This document shows positions 33,735-45,179 of a stretch of 64,000 nt of DNA, piece by piece; within the stretch, counting starts at the first letter, position 1, and each line of letters begins with the position of its first letter. A model generated the notes under the pieces. The model worked only from the letters and a program-made list of their open reading frames with translations. It had not been told where the DNA came from and ran no database searches. This stretch comes from Cenococcum geophilum 1.58 (taxonomy: Eukaryota > Ascomycota > Dothideomycetes > Gloniales > Gloniaceae): NCBI GenBank assembly GCA_001692895.1, contig KV748183.1:1488001-1552000 (forward strand), given 5' to 3'. Made by a program: the position numbers and the translations under genes.

Positions 33735-34085
33735 ACCGTCTTAGCGCATCCGGTTAAAAGCGCGTGTCAATCTTAGTAATTAAATAGCAGAATTTATTAG
33801 ACACTAAGTAGACTAATAAAATAATATATATAATACTCTATAAAGAAGAATCTAAGGGGCTTAGTAGCCCAAGAAGGTATCTATAAGATAGCCTATACGC
33901 TATCACATAACCTATCGCGGAGCTTAAAGAGACTGCCTAAGTACCCCCCCTACTAACAGAATTTATACCTTTTAAAGTAATAAGCACGGCTATTTTAACG
34001 TATTTTTACCTACTTTTAGGTATAAATATACGCATTTTAGTTAGTATAACTAACACACGCCTTTAACCGGATGCGCTAAAACGGT
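33735..34085. repeat. Long inverted repeat enclosing a solo LTR
   Basis: Arms of about 31-33 bp (33735-33767 and 34055-34085) share AACCGGATGCGCTAA and ACCGT termini in inverted orientation with few mismatches. The spacer contains the solo copia LTR. Without that LTR the loop would be about 95 bp, so this may be a hairpin element that was later hit by copia. Confidence 0.65.
33765..33958 (-). mobile_element. Solo copia LTR
   Basis: 194 bp matching the LTR at 5182-5419, including the AATACTCTATAA.GAAGAATC and GACTGCC.AAGTACCCCCCC segments and the TGTCAA/AACA ends. No internal region is present, so LTR-LTR recombination probably removed the rest. Flanking bases do not form a clear target duplication. 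Heavily RIP-mutated. Confidence 0.75.
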
Positions 34086-34259
34086 ATACCTTCCTACTAC
34101 ACGTTATACTTACTTATATAACTTTAGTAGGGGTGGCTGTGCTAGGACTAGATAATTACGCTAGGCTTACTATACTAACTATCTAATACGTAGAAGTTCA
34201 AGTTTCTGGGTATAATATCTTGTGCTATATCCTACGGCCCTTATTCTTTGCTTTCGCTA

Positions 34260-37200
34260 AAGTCTAGAAGTATTTGCTTACTTTAACTAATACCCGATAA
34301 AGATAAGACTGCCCCTATCCAATACCGGCTCTTTAACTACCCTCTATAGGAATTAGGTAAAGGGGCTCATCTATATAAGGCTTTATCCTATATATAGGGT
34401 AATCCAGATAAGACTCTACCTATTTTTATAAACGAGCATTACTTTAACATCACCGTAAACCTTTACGCGGCGCTATTATATCTTTAGAACCGCTCTTTTA
34501 AACGAATTATATAGGTAGATACTGTTTGCATTAACCAAAAATATAAGTAAGAGAAAGAACTCTAGATTTAGTTTATAGCGAAGATCTACGGTTAAGTAAG
34601 CCGTATAATTATTTGGCTTAAAGAGACGGCAGATAATAGCGATTAAGCGCTTAAAGAAATACGCGTTACTCTAGGCAAGAAATCTATAAATTCTTTAAAT
34701 AACGAAAAGATCCTACATGCGATTCTCGCGCTGCTTCGGCGGCCGTGGTTTCGGCGTATCTAGGTAAGGTAGTAGGCGCTCGATAACATTCGTAGGAATT
34801 ACTAAAAAGTTAGTCTAGGTAATTTAGGAAGTTGCCGTAGCTTGATAAGTCCTAATTATATATAGTTTCACGGAGATTAACGGATACGCCTTCTGCTTAG
34901 GCTTGGACTTTTTATAAGATTTTTATAGAGATCGCCTAGACTTATAGGGTCCAATCTATTTAGTAACTTACCTAATAAGGGGAGCAATCTTCCGGCCTAA
35001 GTACATAATAAGTAGAGCGGGTAGGGTTTCTCTAGATATATACCCTCTAGGTGAGCTAATTGATATATACTATACCTATAAAGCTACTAATCACTATAAT
35101 AAGGTGTATGCCTTACTCGGCATAAGCTTAGATAATCTTAGCGAAGCTAGCTTATTACCTAACTACGGGGTTCCATAGAAGGAAGTCTTATAGCGACTTA
35201 TTAAATTTCTTCTCTATAAATAGGTGTTTGTGGAGACTTAGGACTATAAAGAAATATTAGTAATTAAAAGTAGGGGCTATGTTATTGACTAGGTATCTTT
35301 AGTAGAGAGAACCTAGGATAACAGACAGAATGTAAATATTATTTTTAAGAATATACCGGAATACCTAGGATATAATAAAGAATGGGAGACTTAATAAACT
35401 CTCTAGGCCTTAGCGAAATCCGTCTAAAACGGTGACCTTGTCTGTCTTCTTTAAGGAGCTTTAAAACCTATAATTATCCGACTATATAAGGATCATTTTG
35501 CGGTTATTATAATAGTAGCTACTCCTCCGGAGGCTATAAGAATGAAAAGTAGAAGTGTTAGACTGCTAGGGCTTTCCCAATTAATAAGAGACTTCCTATA
35601 TAACTTTCTACTTCTCTAGAATTGGGAAATATCCCTAGGGCAGTTACAAAATGGAGGAGAATACGAAACCTTAATAGAAAGAAATAGTTTAGTAACGGAG
35701 CATTTAAAGAGAGATTTAGATAGAGCGACTAGATTATTATATGTAGCGCTAGTATTAAAAGACTTAGAAGAGTATAGGGGGGTAAAATAGAGGCTTCGAG
35801 AAGCAATATAGGGCTTTAAGAGGGCGGTTAGAAAAGAGTATCTACATACGCTAATAGGCAAGGATAACCTCGCGTTACTATATAAGTAAAAAAAGCAATT
35901 AAAGGACGTAGAGGAGTTGTTTATGCAAGTAATATGTATAAGAAAGTGGGTATAAGGGCTAGCCCATCTAGATACGTTAAACAGTATAGCCAACCTTGCG
36001 TTAACCTATAGAGATTAAGGATATTTAGAGAAGGCAAAAAAGTAGGAGATGATAGTATATATACTTAACCGAGGAGCAGATAACGTATAGAGTATAAAAG
36101 AAAAGGCGGTCTAAATTGCAGGATTATTTGATAAAGAAGTAATAATACTTCTACTTAAGCGAGAAGGGGGCAAGGTCCAGATTATAGAAGAGGTGGTAAA
36201 GGCGGTAGTAGGGAATAATAAAAGTGGAAAAGAAGTAATAATGCTTTTACTTAAATAAAGAGGGGGCGAGGTCCAGATTATAGAAGAGGTGGTATTCTAG
36301 ATTGCAATAAGATTTAATAAAGAAGTAATAATACTTCTACTTAAGTAAAGAGGGGGCGAGGTTTAGATTATAGAAGAGATAGTAAAGGCGGCGGCAGGGA
36401 ATAGTAAGAGTGAAAAAGAAGTAATGATGCTTCTATTTGAGTAAAGAGGGGGCGAGGTCCAGATTACAGAAGAGGTAGTATTCTAGATTATAATAAGATT
36501 TAATAAAAAAGTAATAATGCTTCTACTTGAGTAAAGAGGGGGCAAGGTTTAGATTATAAAAGAGGTAGTAAAGGCGGTGGCAGGGAATAGTAAGAGTAAA
36601 AAAAAAGTAATAATACTTTTATTTAAGCAAAGAGGGGGCAAGGTCTAGATTATAGAAAAGGTAGTAGTCTAGATTGCAACAAGATTTAATAAAGAAGTAA
36701 TAATGCTTCTACTTAAGCGAAGAGGGGGCGAGGTTTAGATTATAGAAGAGGTGGTAAAGGCGGCGGCAGGGAATAGTAAGAGTGAAAAAGAAGTAATGAT
36801 GCTTCTACTTAAGCAAAGAGGGGGCGAGGTCTAAATTATAAAGGAGGTAGTAAAGGCGGCGGCAGGGAATAGTAAGAGTGAAAAAGAAGTAATAATACTT
36901 CTACTTAAGTAAAGAGGGGGCGAGGTTCAGATTATAGAAGAGGTGGTATTCTAGATTGCAACAAGATTTAATAAAGAAGTAATAATGCTTTTACTTAAGC
37001 GAAGAGGGGATAAGGTCTAGATTATAGAAGAGGCGGTAGTTTAGATTGCAACAAGATTTAATAAAGAAGTAATAATGCTTTTACTTAAGCGAAGAGGGGA
37101 TAAGGTCCAGATTATAGAAGAGGTAGTAGTTTAGATTGTAATAAGATTTAATAAAGAAGTAATGATACTTCTACTTAAGTAAAGAGGGGGCGAGGTTTAG

Positions 37201-38862
37201 ATTATAGTAAAGAGGGGCGAGGTTTAGATTATAGAAAAGGTAGTATTCCAGATTGCAACAAGATTTAATAAAGAAGTAATAATACTTCTACTTAAGCGAA
37301 GAGGGGGCGAGGTTTAGATTATAGAAGAGGTAGTAAAGGCGGCGGCAGGGAATAGTTAGAGTAGAAAAGATATAATAATGCTTCTACTTAAGTAAAGAGG
37401 GGGTAAGGTTTAGATTATAGAAGAGGCGGTAGTCTAGATTGCAACAAGATTTGATAAAGAAGTAATAATACTTTTACTTAAGCGAAGAAGGGATAAGGTC
37501 TAGATTATAGAAGAGGTAATAGTTTAAATTGCAACAAGATTTAATAAAGAAGTAATGATACTTCTACTTAAGCGAAGAGGGGGTAAGGTTTAGATTATAA
37601 AAGAGGTAGTAAAGGCGGCGGCAGGGAATAGTAAGAGTAGAAAAGAAGTAATAATGCTTCTACTTAAGTAAAGAGGGGGCGAGGTCCAGATTATAGAAGA
37701 GGTAGTATTCTAAATTGCAACAAGATTTAATAAAAAAGTAATAATACTTCTACTTAAGCGAAGAGGGGGCGAGGTTTAGATTATAGAAGAGGTAGTAAAG
37801 GCGGCGGCAGGGAATTAAGGAAGTGAAAAAGAAGTAATAATACTTCTACTTAAGTAAGAAGGGGGCGAGGTCTAGATTATAGAAGAGGCAGTAGTCTAGG
37901 TTGCAATAAGATTTAATAAAGAGGTAGTAGTGCTTCTATTTAAGCGAAAAGGGGGTAAGGTCTAGATTATAGAAGAGGTAGTAAAGGCGGCAGTAGGGAA
38001 TAGTTAGTGTAAAAAAGAAGTAATAATGCTTCTACTTAAGCAAAGAGGGGGCGAGGTTTAAATTATAGAAGAGGTAGTAAAGGCAGCGGTAGGGAATAGT
38101 AAGAGTAGAAAAAAAGTAATAATACTTCTACTTAAGTGAAGAGGGGGCAAGGTCTAGATTATAGAAGAGGTGGTAAAGGCAATAGTAGGGAATAGTATAA
38201 GTAGAAAAAAAGTAATAATGCTTCTGCTTAAGCGAAGAGGGGGCGAGGTCTAGATTATAGAAGAGGTAGTAAAGGCGGCAGCAGGGAATAGTTGGAGTGG
38301 AAAAAAAGTAATAATACTTCTACTTAAGTAAAGAGGGGGCGAGGTCCAGATTATAGAAGAGGCGGTAGTCTAGATTGCAATAAGATTTAATAAAGAAGTA
38401 ATAATACTTCTACTTAAGTAAAGAGGGGACAAGGTCCAGATTATAGAAGAGGTAGTAAAGGCGGTAGTAGGGAATAGTTAGAGTAAAAAAGAAGTAATAA
38501 TGCTTCTACTTAAGCGAAGAGGGGGCGAGGTTTAGATTATAGAAGAGGTAGTAAAGGCAGCGGTAGGGAATAGTAAGAGTAAAAAAAAAGTAATAATGCT
38601 TCTACTTAAGCGAAGAGGGGGCGAGGTCTAGATTATAGAAGAGGCGGTAGTCTAAATTATAATAAGATTTAATAAAGAAGTAATAATGCTTCTACTTAAG
38701 CGAAGAGGGGGCGAGGTCTAGATTATAGAAGAGGCGGTAGTCCAGATTGCAATAAGATTTAATAAAGAAGTAATAATGCTTCTACTTAAGCGAAGAGGGG
38801 GCAAGGTCTAAAAGAGGTAATATTTTAGATTATAATAAGATTAAATAAAGATAGGTAATTAC
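34260..38862 (+). pseudogene. HET-domain/TPR protein with about 30 tandem repeats, RIP-degraded
   Basis: HET-domain proteins trigger cell death when genetically different fungal strains fuse, and many belong to the fungal NLR-like repertoire. A HET domain (about 34360-35300) shows KALSYI.GNPDKTLPIFIN, VDTVCIN, the IYG..SRIIIWLKE and LLRRPWF motifs. A middle region (35300-35690) contains GYNKEWET and the LLQGALKP-like segment. Kinesin-light-chain-type TPRs follow at about 35760-36050 (LAHLDTLNSIANLALTYRD). From 36110 to 38862 a 30-32-codon unit repeats in one phase, with core KEVIMLLLK.RGGEVQIIEEVVKAA; two unit types alternate (KAAAGN and QIATRFN). I know the same repeat from Aspergillus and Penicillium NLR-like proteins. 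There are many RIP stops, so it is not functional. The start codon is not determined. Confidence 0.8.
36110..38862 (+). repeat. Coding tandem array of 90-96 bp units, about 30 copies
   Basis: Units of 90, 93 and 96 bp, all multiples of three, share GAAGTAATAATGCTTCTACT and GAGGTCTAGATTATAGAAGA. Differences between units are almost all C/T or G/A. Frame is kept through the whole array, showing that expansion happened while the protein was still under selection or very recently before decay. Confidence 0.85.
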
Positions 38863-39160
38863 AGAATTTTATATTTTTAGGTAGTAATAACACTGGCTTC
38901 TAGCTAGGCTATAACTATAGCTTAATTAGCGGGTTTACCCTTATAAAAGGCAGCTAATTATTATTAGTCTATAAACGTAAAGCTAAAATTGGTATTACTA
39001 GGGAACCTCAGAGGCGCAATAAAACATTTAATAGTGTCTTTACATCTTTTAAATAATACTTCTTATCCTTAGCCTAGATATATTACTAAATAAGTATATA
39101 ACCGCGTAAGTATACTTATAAGTGATATCTAACGATAATAAGCATAAAATATCGCCACCG
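38863..39160. other. Interval without a recognised gene
   Basis: About 300 bp of AT-rich sequence. A CAGCTAATTATTATTAG-like word and its neighbours carry no coding signal that I could support. Confidence 0.4.
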
Positions 39161-39200
39161 CTAGTAGAGAGGGCGGCCGACCCGCTCTAGCTATACCCTT
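39161..39200 (+). repeat. Hairpin motif copy 3
   Basis: CTAGTAGAGAGGGCGGCC followed by GACCCGCTCTAGCTATACCC. It starts a block of about 500 bp that is homologous to 54079-54640. Confidence 0.6.
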
Positions 39201-39402
39201 ATTAAGGGTCTACTTCCTAGGGAACTATAGTTAGTATTATTTTAAGTATGGCGTTATAGCGGTAATACACTACCTCTGCTATTTGGCGTTTAGCTTAGCG
39301 CGGTTATTAAGTTAACTAAACTATGCCAAAACCTAACTAGTCCTTAAGATAACTACCGTTTAACTTTAGGATATAGCCCATCTTATGCTATAACATACGG
39401 CT

Positions 39403-39790
39403 ATGTTTATATCGCAGCCTCCTCTAAAAGAATCTCAGCATATTATACTACCTTTAAGCTTTATAGGCGCGCCTTTAACGCCTTCGCCAACTGATGAGAA
39501 AGCCTTCACCTAAGCTCCCCAAGTTATTGCGCTTCTTAGAGACACAGCAATTAAAATCCATAGATATCCTTTTAGCTTATATAAGGGGAATATAATAAGA
39601 TAGAGCGTCGGCTTAGGCAAGATGAGTCGCTATTTAGGTTTATTAAGGACAAGATACGGTATATAGCCTCCGGCGGGGAAGAGGCACTAGCTAATAATGC
39701 CAGTTAAACAGATATAGCTAACAGCAGGAGGAATTAACTTATTATTCGTATACCTACTTAGCTACACTAAAGTAGAGCGCTTTTGAGCTT
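39403..39790 (+). pseudogene. Fragment of a fungal nuclease-like (restriction-endonuclease-fold type) protein, copy A
   Basis: ATG at 39403. The N-terminus reads MFISQPPLKESQ, then PLSFIGAPLTPSPTDEKAF, as in a widespread family of fungal hypothetical proteins. Family members continue with FQLAEGEYDRIERxLxQDE and a PD-(D/E)XK-like core. Here the matching segments are about 39565-39660 (EYNKIERRLRQDESLFRFIKDKIRY in parts, shifted in frame) and RIPTQLH near 39747, after which the match is lost. It is thus a 5' fragment. The name of the fold is from memory of the family, not from residues visible here. A second copy lies at 54347. Confidence 0.5.
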
Positions 39791-41840
39791 CTATATAAAT
39801 AAAGGCTTTATAGTAATAGGTAAAAGAGCTAGATAAAGGGCGGTATCCGGAGCGTATATATTTATTATCTCGCTACTAAATTAGCAGTTTATGCTATATA
39901 AGCTCGCTTAAAGGCATATTCTAGGCACTATCCTCTTAGTAGAGGCATCTATAGGAAAATATCCTCTTAGGATGCCCCCACTAAGCCTATAGTAGAATGG
40001 CCTGCTTAGCGCCCCTGCTTTATTTTATTTATAGAATACTATCACTTTCGCTGCGTTTTGGACATTGACTTATAGGTAGTATTACTAGATATTAATGTCT
40101 GAGATATAAAAGGATCTATATTTACTAGTTGGTGACGCCTATAAGGCTACTACTTAATATCTTAAAGCCTTACCACAGGCACCTTAAAATGGAATAGTTT
40201 AAATATCTAAGTGCATTTTCTTACTATATACAGCTGTTTTTATGCATCTTTGCTGCTAACACATCTGCACTAATATATATAAATCCAGCCTCATTTAAGT
40301 AGAGATAAGTATTAATAGTTTATATACCTACTAAAGTCCACTTTCCTTAGCTCTGTTCCATACTAATAGCTTTAAGAAATATTACTCTGTAAAAGGCTAT
40401 AAAACTATAAATTCCTATAAAAGAAGAGCCAGCATTCTGCCTTAAATTTATAAAATTATTCCTTACTATCTATAAAAAGCGGCTAACTCGTCTCTAAAGG
40501 TATACTATATATATTTAGAAAACACTCTTATATAGTTGCGGTTACTTTTACTCTAATAAGTGTACGCGTAAGTATAATACGGCTAAACAAAACGGCGTAT
40601 AGTATGCGGAAAATAATCTAAATAATATCTAGAATACGAGGACATTACAGGGTATATATAGCTATGATTTAGAGTATAGGACACCGGAATTGATATAATA
40701 AGCCTTTTAAAATTAGAAGTGCCTAATATAGCACTCTTTATTCATAGTTATAAATATAGCCAAGTTAAATAAAACCTTAGTTTCTTTTTAAATTCCTTTA
40801 GCTTTAAACAGAAAAACTTAAGAACATTATTTCTTAACTCTATCTCTTAAATTACTGTATATTTACGATTAATGCTTTATTATATTATTCCGGCCAATGT
40901 CTTCTACCTCTAATAGACATTTCCCCTTCTTAGGCTTTAAACGGTTCTTTCTTAACTTAGTATTATTAGCCAAATGTCCATTAAAGAAGCCTTTAATTAA
41001 AAGTACTTATAGCGGCTTTAAATTCTTGCCAGACATCTCGGGAGGTACTAGCGTTTACTATTTATATATAAATAGGGTGATCTCTAGGTCTATATCCGCG
41101 CCAGTTTTTAATATATCTAAAAGGAACCTCTAGCTTTGGTTAGTATTTATAAATTACTTTTAGTTAGTCGTTAATACGCCCTAAGAGTTTCGTATCTTTA
41201 AGAGTGTATACTATAAGTGTGCCACTTTAGAGGCGCAATTATAGAAGTTGGAGATATATATCCTCGCCGGGCTTAAAGCAATTAAGTAGTATCGTAATAT
41301 TTACAAGACTATACATTGTAGCAAAATGGCGAGGCTTGTTCCCTTTCTTATTAAGTATAGCGGTTAGACTAGAAATAAGGCTATTAAGCGCTATATTAAG
41401 ATCGGGGCCAATACAAATAAGAGTAACTAGAGCAAGCGTAAAGATAAGATGAGAATGCCCATTAAGAAGACATTCTAGATTTATTTAGACTTAAGATGCC
41501 ATAAAAGCAATCAGGCGGAGTGGAGAGTTATTAGTAGAATTTCCTATCGCTTAAATAATTAGCATTGCTGCTTAACTTAGGGCCGAGCGCTAAAGAGGAG
41601 GCAATGATGTTAAGGAGGTTTGGGGGGTCGAGTAGACCTTAAAAATTAAGTACCTAATTTTAGGCGTAAATAAAAGACTTTTTTAGGTCAGTCAGATGCT
41701 CCCTTAGTCATTGCTTATTATAAGGAGTGAGGTACATATTTTATTATCCTGGCCCTATACGCGGCGTAGCGTAGTATAGCACCTAGCTTAGTGTTCCTTA
41801 GGCGTGCGAAGCCTTATACTTTACCATATCTCTAATCTTT
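39791..41840. other. RIP-degraded interval, possible reverse-strand coding remains
   Basis: No family recognised. A reverse-strand frame around 41300-40800 reads plausibly (YIKNWRGYRPRDHPIYI, STSRDVWQEFKAAISTF) between TAG/TAA codons. A 78-codon forward open frame at 40897-41130 overlaps it and has no recognisable match. Neither is strong enough to call a gene. Confidence 0.25.
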
Positions 41841-41849
41841 TATTCTTTT

Positions 41850-44060
41850 ACTACCATCTACACTGTTCATAGTTCCTCTATAGTAATTGTATTAAAAAAT
41901 AAAGGTAGGAATAGGCAATTAAGATTAGTTCTTCTAGGATTAAGAGCCTCCTAGAAGCCCTAAATACAATACCTATTAAATTTATCTTTGCGTAAAGTTT
42001 ATAAATAGACATAGTAAGAGCTATATTAAGCTTTTTAGTTATAATAATCTATATATATAATTAACACACATCCCTATACACTGCAAAAATCTACGTTAAT
42101 ATTTACCCATCTAGTTCTAGGTATTCTATTAAACCTAGCAAATTAAATAGCTCCTCCTTTACAAGGGATCCATCCGTATCCTTAAGCATATATTTTCTCT
42201 CTAGAATTAGTCCTGAGAGGAGATTAAGAAAGTAAGTTATCTATTAACTACATTTATAGAGAAAACCACCACGTTCTTTATCTAAAATATTAATAAGCAA
42301 TTTAAAATCATCTACTGGAAGTCTTTTAATACTATAGGAAGTTAGCCTAGTATAGATTCTGCTAGCAGGAAGGAAGCTTACTCGCGGTTATAAATACCAA
42401 AATCACTATTAGTTAGAACTAAAGCAAGGATACTAGTACCAAATTGAGCTGCTAGTATATACCAGTTGCGTCCCTAACTAAGTCTATTTTTTAGGGTAGT
42501 TAGTTATTTATTATACTTAACTATATACCTTATAAGTTTAAGATACGCCTAGAATAGCATATTGTCTAGAGCGTGGGAAGTAGCCTAGCCGTAATGACCT
42601 AGTTCCGATATTCGCTCTTTATTCCGCTGACGTCTAGTTTACCGGACTAGTTAAAGCCGGTAATTCTGTTCTAGCCGCGTATAAGCTTCCACCAATCCAA
42701 TTAGGTGGAATTGCTTTATAACAAACGCTATAGTAAGTAAGACATTTAATTAATCTAGAGACTTTATGTTTACGAATACTGTATTACTAAAAGAAAGAAT
42801 AACTGTACTTATATTCTCCTAAATAGTAAGATAGGAATTCCGTAGCTATATAAAAGCATTTTAGCTAGCAACCGCGAAGAATAAGCAAGTAAGGAGCCAG
42901 AGCCTATTAGAATTATCTAATAAGCTACGGTTAGTAAAGGTTTAATATATCTCTATTAACGGAAATTTGCAGTTATAAATAGGTAGAATCTCCTTTAGAG
43001 TTTATTTCTGTAGCCTCTTAACCTTATAAAAGTGTTAATTGTTAACTTTTCGTTTGCTTTAAAGCCGCTCTAATATCGTCCTTCCAGACCTAGTAATCGC
43101 TGTGTTTAGTGTTTTGGTAGGCTTAGCTCGCTATAATTGCTTTTTATTCGCAGGCAATTATGCTCCTTCTTTTTAGTATATTTTGCTTTACGGTTTAGGA
43201 TCGCATCTAATAAGAGAGACGTCTTTTATACATTCTTCTATTATATTATCCCGTCCGTAAATATTATCTAACTCTGCCTTATCCTGCCCCTCTTTATGCG
43301 CCTATGTTTGGTCGTCCCGCCTTATATATTAGAGATCATAGTTAATTAGTTATTAAGGCTCTTTACGGTATTGCTTGTCTACCTAAGACAGTAACTATTC
43401 TTTCTCTCCTTTCTAGTTATCTATACAATTATAGGGTTAATTACTAAAACTTTACTGCAATATCTCCGCACTTTGGATTAATAAGTTTATAGCTACGAAG
43501 GGGAACTAGTTTTCCGTATAAAATAAAGGGTGTTAAAGAGAAGGCGCGGGAGACTTTTAGGGGGTCGTGTTAACGCCTTAAGATGGCGTTAAATCACCGT
43601 TATAAGAGGAAAACTAATTAGCAGTGCTTGCCTTGGTTTGTTTAGCTAGCTCACCTATAGGTAAAGGGGATAAGCTAGAAGCCAAAAGGAGCTTACTAGG
43701 ATCGATGAAATCACTATTATAATTCTGTAAATCTTCTTTAAATAAGTCTCTAATAGTAATATAGCATATAGCTATAGAATTAATAGCTACGGAAAGCATA
43801 AGCGCCTAATTATAGATTAGCTAGGAATACTTTAGATTTGTATCTAAGAGCCAGTTAAGCTTAAAGCAGACATTATATTAAAGGATCGTAAGTTCCTATA
43901 AATAGCTACATTAGTTATAAAAATTAAACGCGAAGGGGAAGTAAAGAAGGCATATATTTTTTATCTTGGCACTAATAGTATTAATTAGTATGCCTTAAGT
44001 CGGTTTGTTATAAGTAAGGGGATTATAGTTTAAAGGCGGACACTACGCTTATGCGTGTAA
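41850..44060 (-). pseudogene. Unrecognised RIP-degraded gene, one frame traceable for about 2 kb
   Basis: On the reverse strand a single reading frame stays coding-like over long distances, broken mainly by TAG/TAA, as expected from CAG/CAA under RIP. Landmarks: CFKLNWLLDTNLKYS and LASSLSPLPIGELAKQ (about 43870-43630, with an intact 61-codon stretch from an ATG at 43799), a glutamine/lysine-rich charged segment (43400-43150) with CIKDVSLIRCDPKP, ITRSGRTILERL near 43080, and NWYILAAQFGTSILALVLTNSD near 42450. Further down, KNVVVFSINVVNR and RMDPL near 42160 lie in the same region. I do not recognise the family. No transmembrane or catalytic motif is evident. It lies among HET/NLR-type relics and may be cargo of the same region. 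Confidence 0.4.
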
Positions 44061-45179
44061 GTAGAAGGTAGCAGAATAAAGTTACCTGTAGAGATATAGG
44101 TCTTAGCTTATTAACCGCCTAAATATTTTAAGTAATAAAAGGTAGACCCAGCCTTATAGGGCAACAGCTCTATTAATAACCACCATTAATAACGATCGCT
44201 CTAGGCCGTATATTTAAAATCCTAGATAAACCCACCTCCTATAATTATAGCGGCCGACTCTACAGCGGCCACCTTTCTTTAGCTAAGGAAAGAGGCTTTA
44301 GTTAAATAGATAACACCCTACGTAATAATTACGCCGAAGCTTTAACTGTTAATATCTAGGAAACGCCACCTTAATAAGGGTATAGCTAGTATAGGTTAGC
44401 CGCTCTTTTTACCCATTAGGACTAAGCTCTAACCTAGCCAAACTAACCTTAAAAAAGGTAGTAATGTCCCGTAATTAGGAGGTCGCTAGTTAGAATGCCT
44501 TATAAGCTCTCCATCCTATCCTATAGGTAGCGCACGTCTAATATTACCTGCCGCTATACGCGTCCTACTAAGCCTATTAATAAGCCTTAAATAGCCGCTT
44601 AAATTGATCGATATACGGCAATATTAGACAGCTAAACAACCGGAATAATTATAGGACCGACACTTTAGGTAGCCGTTATTTTAGCTACCCCGCGTTTATA
44701 AATACAGTTAAAGAAGTTTTACGTTAACTGCCTAATCTACTAGCTTTAAGACTTGTCGACTAAGGTTGGATTATCCTACCACCGTCTTATTTACGTATTA
44801 CCGTATTTCAGTTACCTACCCTTACTTTCCTATAACTTACCCACCTTATATATATTAAAAGGCTCCTAGAGCTACCTTAAATAGACAGACTTCCAATTAA
44901 TAAAACTTTACTGTTTTAGTTCGCCTTTAGATATTATATAGACCTAATTATTATAATGGCATTTATAAATAATAATTTATCTAAATGGGTTTATAAAGGC
45001 TTTTAGGTATATTTTAAAGACAAGCTAATAATAGGGCATTTAAGACTAATATAGATATAGAGTGTATGTTTAGTAAATAGTATAGTTCTTTAAGGTTTAT
45101 TCTCTAAACGATATTATAGGAGGTAAGGTAAAAGAGAAAAGAAAAGAAGGATATTACTTCTAAGAGATTATACGGTGAT
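44061..45179. other. Interval without a recognised gene
   Basis: RIP-mutated sequence with one reverse copy of the hairpin motif (44376-44419). Nothing else could be supported. Confidence 0.35.
44376..44419 (-). repeat. Hairpin motif copy 4 (reverse, diverged)
   Basis: AAGGGTATAGCTAGTATAGG followed by TTAGCCGCTC; matches the consensus body AAGGGTATAGC and the TTAGCCGC stem half, with RIP-type changes. Confidence 0.5.

Noticed and set aside
35616-35993. 125-codon reverse-strand open frame
   Set aside because: Lies opposite the TPR region of the forward HET-TPR relic, whose motifs are recognisable; it is a shadow frame.
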